Positions 25,106-34,204 of a stretch of 64,000 nt of DNA are shown in pieces. A program made the translations under genes and the position numbers. The number at the start of each line of letters is the position of its first letter. Position 1 is the stretch's first letter. The notes beneath the pieces were generated by a model that did no database searches, was not told where the DNA came from, and saw only the letters and a program-made list of their open reading frames with translations. The stretch comes from Polluticaenibacter yanchengensis (GTDB taxonomy: Bacteria; Bacteroidota; Bacteroidia; Chitinophagales; Chitinophagaceae), in contig JAQGEF010000006.1 in the NCBI GenBank assembly GCA_027854065.1, positions 1-64,000 of the forward strand, written 5' to 3'.

Positions 25106-26518
25106 TTATGATTTTATCTTTTTATCGCCCAGATCTTTCTGGTCTTTTAAAACAGAAATTTCATTAAAATCTGCCAATACTCTTTTATAGAGCCTTGGGT
25201 TTAATTGAAATCCTTTTATAAAGAACTCACCGGCGGCCTTTATGTTTTTCATGCCTAAATTAGCGACTGCCATATAATAGAATAATATGGGTTTAGTCCC
25301 GATTTTTACTGCGGATATTCTAAGCTGGGTAATTGCATGATCGTAATGTTTGTTTAATAGCAGGCATTTTACAAACATCTCGTGCGTACTAAGGTTTTTT
25401 GGCCGCTTTAATAAAGCGAGTCCAAAGCTATCCTGTGCTTCCTGCGTTTTACCCTGTGCGAGCTTACATTCACCCATAAAATGATTGTAATCTGCCTGTG
25501 CCGGACTGATGTCCAGTGCTTTTTGAACAAACTCTATGGCATTGTCCCATCTTTTTTCTGTAGCGTAGGTTTTTGCGATCTTATAATAAATATGACAGTC
25601 ACTTGGTGTTAACTGGGCTGATTTATTATAATACAACCTGGCTAATTTCAGGTTTTTCAATTTCTGATAACAATAACCAACTGCTTCAAAAATGACATCT
25701 TCTGCTTTACCAAGCTCTATTACTTTTATTAAAGAGTCTCCGGCCTCTTTATATTTTTTCAACCTGAGGTAGGCGTCAGCCATGTTTCTATGAGCAAGGT
25801 CCATCTGTTCATTGATTACTAATGCATATTCATAGGCATCAATGGCTTTTTCATACAGTTTTAATCCCTGGTAAGCTGCTCCAAGATTAAACCATGCTAA
25901 ATCTGAATAAGGATGCTCATCTATAATGGCACTGTGTAGGGCAATGCTCTTTTCTCCGCTATTGGTATAATCTGTCCAGAAACAAATTTTAATGAGGGCT
26001 TCTTCATTTGATGGCTCCATTTTTAAAATCTGCTCCAGCGTGTCGTACACTTTCTGACAAAAGTTATAATCGTCGTAGATATCTGCCAGGGCAAAAAGGA
26101 ACTCAATTGTATCCTCCTGTTCATTGGTGTCAATGTATTCTGACACAATAGTGTCTACTTCTGCGGTTTCTTTGAGCTCTAATAAGCACTCAATCTTCAT
26201 TAAAGCAAAATCATCCACTAAGCCGTTATCGGCCAGTAAATGATCTAAAATTTCCAAAGCCTGTTTAGGCTTTCGCCTTTGTAGAAAAACTTCTGCTTTA
26301 CAAAAGAGCAGATTGGATGCAAAAGGGTAAATTTCCAAAGCTCGTTCTATTAGTTCGGCTGCCGGATTTTTTTGTCCCAAAGAATTAAAGTGATTGAACA
26401 AAATCTCAAATTCATCTTCTGCGATAAACGGATTCCCTCTTTTTAGCTTTAATTGTTGATACTTCTCCAGCAAAATAGTTATATCTTCTTTATAATCATC
26501 GTCTTCGTACATATTCAT
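25106..26518 (-). CDS. Tetratricopeptide-repeat protein
   Basis: A 470-residue protein built almost wholly from TPR units, about ten. The clearest are WFNLGAAYQGLKLYEKAIDA and HRNMADAYLRLKKYKEAGDS, and the repeats run from about residue 35 to 445. There is no signal peptide; the N-terminus is very acidic (YEDDDYKED). Such proteins are scaffolds for protein interactions and no partner can be named. It heads a likely three-gene minus-strand unit with the DUF4369 lipoprotein and the acidic protein. Confidence 0.88.
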   Translation of the reverse strand: MNMYEDDDYKEDITILLEKYQQLKLKRGNPFIAEDEFEILFNHFNSLGQKNPAAELIERALEIYPFASNLLFCKAEVFLQRRKPKQALEILDHLLADNGLVDDFALMKIECLLELKETAEVDTIVSEYIDTNEQEDTIEFLFALADIYDDYNFCQKVYDTLEQILKMEPSNEEALIKICFWTDYTNSGEKSIALHSAIIDEHPYSDLAWFNLGAAYQGLKLYEKAIDAYEYALVINEQMDLAHRNMADAYLRLKKYKEAGDSLIKVIELGKAEDVIFEAVGYCYQKLKNLKLARLYYNKSAQLTPSDCHIYYKIAKTYATEKRWDNAIEFVQKALDISPAQADYNHFMGECKLAQGKTQEAQDSFGLALLKRPKNLSTHEMFVKCLLLNKHYDHAITQLRISAVKIGTKPILFYYMAVANLGMKNIKAAGEFFIKGFQLNPRLYKRVLADFNEISVLKDQKDLGDKKIKS

Positions 26519-26636
26519 ATTTTCTGGCTTTGTATTAAAGTTAGGATGTTTTTTGTTAATTAAAAAAGAACTTTATTAACAATGGTTAAAATCTATAGGG
26601 ATATACAATATTTTTTAAACATAATTCGTTAAATAT

Positions 26637-26668
26637 TTTGTTATAATTATAATTTTCACTTAATTTTG
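26637..26668 (+). promoter_or_regulatory. Consensus promoter of a small exported protein gene
   Basis: TTTG (26637-26640), 20 bp, then TAATTTTG (26661-26668): both boxes exact and spacing ideal. The last G is 6 bp before the ATG at 26675, so the mRNA should be nearly leaderless. Confidence 0.75.
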
Positions 26669-26674
26669 CATATT

Positions 26675-27037
26675 ATGAATAGGACTATTGTTATAGCAAG
26701 AAAATACTTTACAGTTGTAGTTGCAACTGCTATGGTATTATTTTGTTCTTTGGCAGTACAAAATGTATTTGCTGCAAAGGACAATAGTAAAACTAAAACT
26801 GCGGTTGCGTTTAAATTTTCCACTTTTGACTTTAAGAAATTTTCTTCAAACATATTCAGTGCAGAAACTGGTGTTGTTTACAAAAACAATAGTACTACTT
26901 TAAGCACTAATACTAACGGAGAAAACTCTGTTAAATCTGTTATTAGTATAAAAAAAGGAAACAAAACAATGATGATTCCTACTAATCAAAAAGTTATAAT
27001 GCCAAAATTTCAAACGCCGGTTAAACCTAGTTTTTAA
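26675..27037 (+). CDS. Small exported protein of unknown function
   Basis: A 120-residue protein beginning MNRTIVIARKYF. A TTG at 26666 in frame is part of the promoter and is rejected as start. Residues 1-33 form a signal peptide ending VFA. The mature part is rich in K, S, T and N, without cysteine, and ends PVKPSF. I do not recognise it. A consensus promoter directly before the ATG and a good terminator after it suggest strong expression as a single-gene transcript. Confidence 0.7.
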   Translation: MNRTIVIARKYFTVVVATAMVLFCSLAVQNVFAAKDNSKTKTAVAFKFSTFDFKKFSSNIFSAETGVVYKNNSTTLSTNTNGENSVKSVISIKKGNKTMMIPTNQKVIMPKFQTPVKPSF

Positions 27038-27058
27038 TTTTACTATAAATTATTAAAG

Positions 27059-27087
27059 AAAAGCCATCTGATGAGATGGCTTTTTTG
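27059..27087 (+). terminator. Intrinsic terminator
   Basis: AAAGCCATCT and AGATGGCTTT pair around a GATG loop, followed by a run of six T. It ends the small exported protein gene. Confidence 0.88.
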
Positions 27088-27267
27088 TTTTCAGGATTTG
27101 CTGTTTGTTTATCCTTTTTCAGAATTCGCCCTGCTGTCGTTTTGTAAACCCGGAGCCATTCCAGTCTGCCATCTCGTTATGAGGGCTTTATTTATAGTGC
27201 AAAGTATGTATCATTCTTCACCTGCGTTCATACTTCAGTAGCCACATATTATTTTTTGCATAAACTT

Positions 27268-27345
27268 AGAGCAGGATAGTTATCACCCTATCCGGATTCG
27301 ATGATTTTAGGTAATTATACTTACCGATGACTATAAACTGGCTCT
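27268..27345 (+). ncRNA. Candidate folded RNA in a noncoding stretch
   Basis: AGAGC (27268) can pair with GCTCT (27341-27345) and encloses two hairpins, GGATAG/CTATCC (27274-27293) and GGTAA/TTACC (27310-27325). This three-way arrangement is seen by eye only; the stems are short and it may be chance. Confidence 0.25.
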
Positions 27346-27718
27346 TCAGAATAGTCCTGCCGTGTTTATTTTAGAAAAATATGAGCATAAATGAATAGCC
27401 AGTTAAGATGTCCAGGTTTTTAAATTCGGGAAAAAATCGGCCGCGATATTTCTAATTCGGGAAAAGTTTTATGTGGATAACTGTGTTAAGAAAAATTAAC
27501 AAATGGGCTCAAAATCGGGGTCAATTTCCTGTTTTTTTTCTCTTGGTTTGAACTTTTTTAAAGAAAAATTTCCTTCAAATCTTTTAAATTATTAATTATA
27601 TTTTTTTTAAATATTTTTATACTGCTTGAAAATGAATTTATATTTATAATATTTGTAAATAACTGATATTTATTAATTTGTTCTTATTTTAGATATAAAA
27701 AAAGACAATATTATCCTT

Positions 27719-27732
27719 AGAAAGGAGGTGAT
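27719..27732 (+). promoter_or_regulatory. Extended Shine-Dalgarno-like sequence (16S tail complement)
   Basis: AGAAAGGAGGTGAT is complementary over 14 nt to the usual 16S rRNA 3' tail (ATCACCTCCTTTCT). The only nearby reading frame would begin at ATT (27734) or ATG (27758) and stop at 27790 after 19 or 11 codons. The role is unknown. Confidence 0.55.
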
Positions 27733-27834
27733 TATTCGGTTAAAAAAAAGAGTTAAAATGGCAGTGCTTAGCTATAGTAAAAATGAATGATTAAAAAAAA
27801 AGAGTTTTTTGGGCGAATTGTCAGCATAGTGTCA

Positions 27835-27842
27835 TATTTTTG
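27835..27842 (+). promoter_or_regulatory. Probable -7 box of the act-cox operon
   Basis: TATTTTTG matches TAnnTTTG exactly. A TTTG at 27808-27811 is 23 bp upstream, slightly far. The leader to the actA ATG would be about 43 nt. Confidence 0.5.
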
Positions 27843-27889
27843 CCCCCCAAAGGGTTAATTTTTCCACTGAAATACAATTTCAGCTAGCT

Positions 27890-29143
27890 ATGAATAAAAG
27901 ATACAGCAGCAAGAACTTATTAATTACGTTATTAACATTAGTGATATGTGCTTTTACACAAGTACATGCACAAGATGGTAAAGCATTATTTAATGCAAAC
28001 TGTGCTAGTTGTCATAAAATCGATGATGATTTAACAGGTCCTGCATTGCGCGGTATGCGTGAGCGTTGGGGTGACGACAAGTTACTGCATTTATGGATCA
28101 AGAACTGGAGTGCAGCAGTAGCAACAGGTAGTGAGTACGCTAAGAAAATGTCAGAATCCAGACCGGCGGTGATGAACACTTTCGGTTCATTAACTGACGA
28201 GCAGATTTCTGCAATTATTGATTATGTGGAGACTGCACCCGCAAAAAAGGCCCCGGAAGCTGGTGGCTCAAATGCTGGTGCTCCTGTTGAGAAAGACGAC
28301 AACAACCTGTTATTTGCTATTATTACATTAACAATGGCTGTATTGGCAATTGTAATGTTAACAGTAAATGGTAGTCTGCGTCGTTTACAGGAAGCTAAAG
28401 ATGGTGTGCCATCTAAACCAATCTTAGCCATCTACAAGAACAAAACTTACATCGGTATTTTCGCTGTATTGTGTTTAGTTCTGTTTGGTTTCTTCCTATC
28501 TAAAGGTGCGGTAGATTTAGGCCGTCAAAAGGGTTACATGCCTGAACAGCCGATTTTCTACTCCCATAAAGTGCATGCCGGTATCAACCAGATTAACTGT
28601 TTATACTGTCATGGTGGTGCTGAGGAAGGTAAACATGCGAATATTCCATCAGTGAATATTTGTATGAACTGTCACATGGCCATTAACGAGTATAAGGGTG
28701 AACAATTATATACAGCAGAAGGTAAAGAGGTGAATGGTACTGCGGAAATTCAAAAATTATATGCCGCCGCAGGATTTACTCATGGCCAGGCCTGGGATCC
28801 GTCTAAGGCTAAACCAATTGAGTGGGTTAAAATCCATAGCTTACCTGATCACGTATATTTCAACCACTCTCAACACGTTGTTGCCGGTAAAGTACAATGT
28901 CAGACTTGTCACGGTGAGATTCAGAAAATGGATGAAGTTGAACAGTTCGCAGACTTAAGCATGGGATGGTGTGTAAACTGTCACCGTACAACTAAAGTAC
29001 AGTTCTATGATTCTGCAACCGGTGCCGGTAACAAATTCTACAGCATTTACGAGAAATTCCACGAAGATTTAAAATCCGGTAAACTGGATAGCGTAACGGT
29101 AGAAACAATCGGTGGTACTGACTGTCAAAAATGTCACTATTAA
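27890..29143 (+). CDS. actA: Alternative complex III cytochrome subunit A, fused to an N-terminal cytochrome c
   Basis: A 417-residue periplasmic, membrane-anchored multiheme cytochrome of the quinol:cytochrome c oxidoreductase. A signal peptide (1-27) is followed by a monoheme cytochrome c domain (CASCH, 38-42). Hydrophobic segments lie at about 139-158 and 187-205. A pentaheme ActA domain then has CLYCH (237-241), CMNCH (258-262), CQTCH (337-341), CVNCH (361-365) and CQKCH (412-416). There are thus six heme sites, against five in the minimal ActA. It is the first gene of the act-cox operon and passes electrons from quinol towards the oxidase. Confidence 0.93.
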   Translation: MNKRYSSKNLLITLLTLVICAFTQVHAQDGKALFNANCASCHKIDDDLTGPALRGMRERWGDDKLLHLWIKNWSAAVATGSEYAKKMSESRPAVMNTFGSLTDEQISAIIDYVETAPAKKAPEAGGSNAGAPVEKDDNNLLFAIITLTMAVLAIVMLTVNGSLRRLQEAKDGVPSKPILAIYKNKTYIGIFAVLCLVLFGFFLSKGAVDLGRQKGYMPEQPIFYSHKVHAGINQINCLYCHGGAEEGKHANIPSVNICMNCHMAINEYKGEQLYTAEGKEVNGTAEIQKLYAAAGFTHGQAWDPSKAKPIEWVKIHSLPDHVYFNHSQHVVAGKVQCQTCHGEIQKMDEVEQFADLSMGWCVNCHRTTKVQFYDSATGAGNKFYSIYEKFHEDLKSGKLDSVTVETIGGTDCQKCHY

Positions 29144-29227
29144 TTAAATAGCTGGTCTGCTAATACCAGGTAAGAATTTAGCAATAATTGAACGAATAAA
29201 TTTATCAAAATTTCACATAGTAGGAAT

Positions 29228-32200
29228 ATGAGTAATAAAATCTGGCAAAGTTTTGGGGAACGGAATCAGACTGCAAAGCATCAGGCAGATGCGCAGAATG
29301 AATTTAAAGAAGACCTTCCTTTTGAAACCGGGGGATCGTTACTTGACGCAAAAACTCCACGCAGAGATTTCTTAAAATATTTAGGTTTTAGTACAGCAGC
29401 AGCAGCATTAGCAGCTAGTTGTGATACACCTGTAAAAAAAGCGATACCATTTGTTAATAAGCCAGAAATTATTACCCCTGGTGTAGCTGAATATTATGCC
29501 ACTACCTATATCCAGGATGGTGATGTACAAAGTTTAGTAGCAAGAGTTCGTGATGGCCGTCCTATTAAACTGGATGCCAATGAAGAAAGTGCTATCCACC
29601 GTTGTGGTTCCAGTGCAAGAGCTCAGGCTGCGGTATTGGATCTTTATGATACTGCGCGTATCAAATTTCCGGGTAGTATTGTTGAAGGTGAAGTGAAAGA
29701 AATTTCTTCTTTACAGGCTTTTGATAAGAAGATAGCTGATGAGTTAGCTGCTTTGGGTGGCAAGCCGGTTGCTATTTTAACATCCACATTAACATCTCCT
29801 ACTTCATTAAAATTAATTCAAGAGTTTACTGCAAAATTCCCTGGTAGCTACCATGTAATGCATGATGCGGTAAGTTACTCTGGTCAGATATTAGCTAACG
29901 AAATTTCTTATGGCAGAAAGGCATTGCCTTCTTACCATTTTAATAAAGCTAAAGTAATTGTTAGTTTAAGTGCGGATTTCTTAGGTACCTGGTTAAGTCC
30001 TACAGAATTTTCATTCCAGTATGCAGAAGGCCGTAAACTTTCTGATAAGAATGAAATGAGCCGCCACTACCAGTTTGAGAGTATCTTAAGTATGACGGGT
30101 TCAAACGCTGATTTGCGCTATACTCACCGTCCTTCTGAAGCTGGTAAAGTAGCATTGGCATTATACAATGCTGTAGCTACAGGTTCAGCAACAGGTGTTG
30201 CTGATGCTAAATTAAAAGCTGGATTGGAAGCTGCTGCTAAAGATTTAAAAGCTGCTCAGGGTGCTGCATTAGTAGTAAGTGGCAGCAATGATGTAAATAT
30301 CCAGGTGGTAGTAAATGCTATTAATGAGGCAATTGGTGCAAATGGTACTACTATTAACTGGGCATATACTTCTAATTTCCGTCAAGCTATTGACAGTCAA
30401 ATAGATAAGTTGGTTGAAGGCATGAATGCTGGTGCTATTGGCGCGTTATTCATTGTTGATTCTAATCCTGCTTATACTTATCATAACGCTGAGAAATTTA
30501 AAGCCGGTTTAGCTAAAACTAAATTGACTATTTCTTTCAATACGCGTTTGGATGAAACAACTGAGCTTTGTAAATATGTTATTCCTGATAATCATTTCTT
30601 AGAAAGTTGGGGTGATGCAGAAGCTAAGTCAGGTTTCTATTCATTTATTCAACCTACCATTCACCCGTTATTCAAAACCCGTCAATGGCAGGATAGCTTA
30701 TTGATCTGGGGTAGTGGTAAGGCTGCGGTGGTTGCTACTGCTGTTTCTGACAGTACAAGTACAACGACGAGTGGTGTTGCTACAGTCGTAAGTAATGGTG
30801 GTGATTACGTTAATTATTTAAAGGCTTACTGGTTACAACGTTTAGGTAGTAACGAGGCCTGGGATAATGCTTTGCGTTCCGGTGTTATTAATGCTGATGC
30901 AAATATTTTTGCGGCAGCTACCCATAATGCAGGTGCTGTAACGGGTGCAATCAGCGCTTTACAGGCATCTAAGGTATCTACGAGCGATTTTGAGGTATTT
31001 GTATATGAGAAAGTAGGTATCGGTAGCGGTTCTCAGGCAAGTAACCCATGGTTACAGGAGATGCCTGACCCGATTTCTAAAGCGACATGGGATAACTACT
31101 TTATTATTTCTGCAGCGGCAGCTAAGGAGCAATTAGGCATAGACATTACTAATAACGGACAGGTAGATGCTTACGAGGCAGATACAATGAAACCGGTTAT
31201 TAAAGTAACTGTTAACGGTAAGGAACTTGAACTACCGGTGTTGATTATTCCTGGTATCCAAAAGAATACTTTAGGTGTTGCTTTGGGTTACGGAAGAAGC
31301 AAGAAAGTAGGTGTTGCTGTTGATGGTGTTGGTAAGAATGCTTATGTATTCCAAAGCAGCAAAAACGGCGCGGTTACAAACTTTGCAGATGTATCTAAGT
31401 TTGAGAAAACAAGTATCAGGTACGAAGTTGCTCAAACACAAACTCACATGACTTATACGGATAGTTTGAACTATAAGCGTGTGGAGGTGGTGAAGGAAAC
31501 AACTTTGGCTACTTATAAAAAGCATCCTGAAATGTTCGTATGGGCTCACCAGGATTTGCAACATCACTATACTAAAACCGGTGATTTCAGAAATGAGGGA
31601 AGTTTATATGATCCTAAGCTGAATGACCGTCCGGGAATTCACTGGGGTATGAGTGTGGACCTTAACAGCTGTAATGGTTGTGGTGCCTGTGTGGTAGCTT
31701 GTAATGCTGAAAATAACATTCCTGTTGTAGGTAAGCGTGAGGTTGCCCGTGGTCACGATATGCACTGGTTGCGTATTGACCGTTACTTTGTAACTGATGA
31801 TAAGAACCCGGATGATGTGAATGGTGTGGTATATATGCCAATGATGTGTCAGCATTGTGATAACGCTCCTTGTGAAAACGTTTGTCCGGTAGCTGCTACG
31901 AACCATAGCTCTGAAGGTTTGAACCAAATGACTTATAACCGTTGTATCGGTACAAGATATTGTGCGAACAACTGTCCTTATAAAGTACGTCGCTTTAACT
32001 GGGCGGATTATACAGGAGCTGACAGCTTTAAAGATAATCAGAAAGGCAGCATCAGCGATGTGACAATGGAAATGAATGATGATTTAACCAGAATGGTGTT
32101 AAATCCTGATGTAACAGTGCGTAGCCGTGGTGTTATTGAAAAATGTTCTTTCTGTGTACAAAGATTACAAGACGCTAAATTAACTGCTAAAAAAGAAAAC

Positions 32201-32476
32201 AGACCATTGGAAGATAAAGATCTTCACATGGCTTGTGGTTCTGCTTGTGCCAGCGGTTGTATCGTATTTGGTAATGTGAACGATAAAAACAGTAAAATTT
32301 CTAAAGTACGCCGTGAAAATCCTAACAGATTGTACTACTCTTTAGATATGATACACGTTTTACCAAATGTGAACTATTTAGCTAAATTGCGTAATACTAG
32401 TGATAATGATGTTGATCCTGCTATAGATGCAGAAAAAGCAATGAGAGATAAGCTACATGCTGCAACTGCACATTAG
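29228..32476 (+). CDS. actB: Alternative complex III subunit B, molybdopterin-oxidoreductase-like iron-sulfur protein
   Basis: A 1082-residue protein. A twin-arginine-like signal (RRDFLKYLGF, 45-54) is followed by ASC with Cys65 as a likely lipidation site. Residues 70 to about 740 resemble the molybdopterin oxidoreductase catalytic fold, which in ActB carries no molybdenum cofactor. The C-terminal third is a ferredoxin-like domain with cysteine groups CNGCGACVVAC, CQHCDNAPCENVCP, CIGTRYCANNCP and CSFCVQR...CGSACASGC, enough for several iron-sulfur clusters. It forms the periplasmic electron path of the complex together with ActA and ActE. The gene follows actA by 84 bp. Confidence 0.94.
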   Translation: MSNKIWQSFGERNQTAKHQADAQNEFKEDLPFETGGSLLDAKTPRRDFLKYLGFSTAAAALAASCDTPVKKAIPFVNKPEIITPGVAEYYATTYIQDGDVQSLVARVRDGRPIKLDANEESAIHRCGSSARAQAAVLDLYDTARIKFPGSIVEGEVKEISSLQAFDKKIADELAALGGKPVAILTSTLTSPTSLKLIQEFTAKFPGSYHVMHDAVSYSGQILANEISYGRKALPSYHFNKAKVIVSLSADFLGTWLSPTEFSFQYAEGRKLSDKNEMSRHYQFESILSMTGSNADLRYTHRPSEAGKVALALYNAVATGSATGVADAKLKAGLEAAAKDLKAAQGAALVVSGSNDVNIQVVVNAINEAIGANGTTINWAYTSNFRQAIDSQIDKLVEGMNAGAIGALFIVDSNPAYTYHNAEKFKAGLAKTKLTISFNTRLDETTELCKYVIPDNHFLESWGDAEAKSGFYSFIQPTIHPLFKTRQWQDSLLIWGSGKAAVVATAVSDSTSTTTSGVATVVSNGGDYVNYLKAYWLQRLGSNEAWDNALRSGVINADANIFAAATHNAGAVTGAISALQASKVSTSDFEVFVYEKVGIGSGSQASNPWLQEMPDPISKATWDNYFIISAAAAKEQLGIDITNNGQVDAYEADTMKPVIKVTVNGKELELPVLIIPGIQKNTLGVALGYGRSKKVGVAVDGVGKNAYVFQSSKNGAVTNFADVSKFEKTSIRYEVAQTQTHMTYTDSLNYKRVEVVKETTLATYKKHPEMFVWAHQDLQHHYTKTGDFRNEGSLYDPKLNDRPGIHWGMSVDLNSCNGCGACVVACNAENNIPVVGKREVARGHDMHWLRIDRYFVTDDKNPDDVNGVVYMPMMCQHCDNAPCENVCPVAATNHSSEGLNQMTYNRCIGTRYCANNCPYKVRRFNWADYTGADSFKDNQKGSISDVTMEMNDDLTRMVLNPDVTVRSRGVIEKCSFCVQRLQDAKLTAKKENRPLEDKDLHMACGSACASGCIVFGNVNDKNSKISKVRRENPNRLYYSLDMIHVLPNVNYLAKLRNTSDNDVDPAIDAEKAMRDKLHAATAH

Positions 32477-32506
32477 TAGTTTGAAGTAAAAGAACTGATG
32501 CTAAAT

Positions 32507-32604
32507 GGGTGAGGGATAGAAGCGGCATCCTTTTTGTTCGGCCTCAAGCCGACAAAAAGATACAGCGGATAGCCCGGCCTGAGGCACGAGGGACACCCCC
32601 AAAA
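32507..32604 (-). repeat. Second intergenic element family, copy 2, inside the act operon
   Basis: On the minus strand it starts TTTTGGGGGTGTCCC and ends GCCGCTTCTATCCCTCACC, parallel to the element at 6625. It contains a hairpin (32530-32559, CTTTTTGTTCGGC with GCCGACAAAAAG). It accounts for most of the unusually long actB-actC spacer. Confidence 0.5.
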
Positions 32605-32682
32605 TCGGTTTAAAAAAGAAGGTTAGAATAACTAATTTGATATAAAGAAAAGGAACTGAGAAAGTTCAAATCTTAGTACAAT

Positions 32683-34134
32683 ATGTCAGTAATTAAGTAC
32701 GAAAGCGCAGTTAGGGGACCATTGATTGATGGTACCAAAGATTATCACCAGATTACGGAGGATATCTTAAAGCCGATAGAAACTACACCATCAAAATTGT
32801 GGAAAATAGGATTCACAATTGCTGTTTTGCTATTGATTTTTGGTGTGTATAGTGTATATCGTGAGGTAACTTATGGTATTGGAGAGTGGAATATTAATAA
32901 AACCATTGGTTGGGGTTGGGATATTACCAACTTCGTATGGTGGGTTGGTATTGGTCACGCCGGTACTTTGATTTCCGCGATCTTATTATTATTCCGTCAG
33001 GGATGGCGTACCGGTGTAAACCGTGCTGCTGAGGCAATGACGATTTTTGCCGTAATTTGTGCAGGCCAATTCCCGATCTTCCACATGGGACGTGTATGGA
33101 TGGCTTTCTTTGTAATGCCTTACCCTAATACAAGAGGTCCTTTATGGGTGAACTTTACATCTCCGTTATTATGGGATGTATTCGCTATCTCTACTTATTT
33201 TACTGTATCCTTATTATTCTGGTATTCCGGTTTGTTGCCTGACTTTGCAACGATCAGAGACCGTGCTAAAATTAAATGGCGCAAGCGTTTTTATGGTGTG
33301 GCTGCTTTCGGTTGGACCGGTAGTACCAAGCACTGGCAACGTTTTGAGAGCTTATCATTAGTATTGGCAGGTTTAAGTACTCCTTTAGTACTTTCTGTAC
33401 ACACTATCGTATCTTTTGACTTTGCTACTTCAGTAATTCCTGGCTGGCATACAACGATCTTCCCTCCATATTTCGTGGCAGGTGCGGTATTCTCCGGTTT
33501 TGCGATGGTACAATCATTAATGATCATTACCCGTAAAGTGCTAAACCTGCAGGAATACATTACAATGGAACACATTGAAGTGATGAACAAGGTAATTGTA
33601 CTGACCGGTTCTATTGTAGGGATTGCTTATATTACTGAGTTATTTATGGCCTGGTATAGCCAGAACCCATATGAAGGTTACGCTTTCTACTATAGCCGTG
33701 CTAACCTGTTCAGTCCTTACGGATGGAGCTACTGGGGTATGATGGCTTGTAACGTGATCAGCCCGCAAATTTTCTGGTTCAGAAAACTGCGGAGAAACTT
33801 AACTGTAACATTCTTTATGAGTGTATTGATAAACGTAGGTATGTGGTTTGAGCGTTTCGTAATTATCGTTACCTCATTATACAGAGATTATTTACCAAGT
33901 AGCTGGAGTTACTACTATAGCCCTAGTACATGGGAGATCGGTTTCTACTTAGGTACATTTGGTTTATTCTTTACTTGTTTCTTCTTATTTGCAAAATGGT
34001 TCCCTGTAATTGCGATTGCGGAGGTTAAATCTATCTTGAAGAAAAGTGGTAACAAATATAAAAATGAAGAGCTTAGACATGAACTGGAGAATGATTCAAT
34101 TGAAGAGTTCACTAAGAAATTCTCTCATCATTAA
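32683..34134 (+). CDS. actC: Alternative complex III subunit C, NrfD-like membrane protein
   Basis: A 483-residue integral membrane protein of the NrfD/PsrC family with about ten membrane segments. It begins with the typical KDYHQITEDIL region and continues WWVGIGHAGTLISAILLLFRQGWR, a stretch common to ActC and ActF near the proposed quinol site. It is expected to oxidise menaquinol and possibly move protons. It stands in the conserved order B-C-D. The 206-bp gap from actB, filled by a repeat element, is the largest in the operon. Confidence 0.93.
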   Translation: MSVIKYESAVRGPLIDGTKDYHQITEDILKPIETTPSKLWKIGFTIAVLLLIFGVYSVYREVTYGIGEWNINKTIGWGWDITNFVWWVGIGHAGTLISAILLLFRQGWRTGVNRAAEAMTIFAVICAGQFPIFHMGRVWMAFFVMPYPNTRGPLWVNFTSPLLWDVFAISTYFTVSLLFWYSGLLPDFATIRDRAKIKWRKRFYGVAAFGWTGSTKHWQRFESLSLVLAGLSTPLVLSVHTIVSFDFATSVIPGWHTTIFPPYFVAGAVFSGFAMVQSLMIITRKVLNLQEYITMEHIEVMNKVIVLTGSIVGIAYITELFMAWYSQNPYEGYAFYYSRANLFSPYGWSYWGMMACNVISPQIFWFRKLRRNLTVTFFMSVLINVGMWFERFVIIVTSLYRDYLPSSWSYYYSPSTWEIGFYLGTFGLFFTCFFLFAKWFPVIAIAEVKSILKKSGNKYKNEELRHELENDSIEEFTKKFSHH

Positions 34135-34204
34135 TTAAAAGTAATTAGTAAACTACGTTAAAAATCGAATTCAATCTAAGACCTTAACTGGTTGGGAGGA
34201 ATAT

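Larger units (their letters stand above)
27088..27889. other. 800-bp noncoding stretch before the respiratory operon
   Basis: No gene is supported. It holds a possible folded RNA (27268-27345), a perfect DnaA-box match TGTGGATAA (27472-27480), a long AT-rich part (27540-27720), a 14-nt 16S-tail complement (27719-27732) and a probable actA promoter near 27835. The minimal open frame after the 16S-tail complement is about 20 codons and not convincing. Confidence 0.6.
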
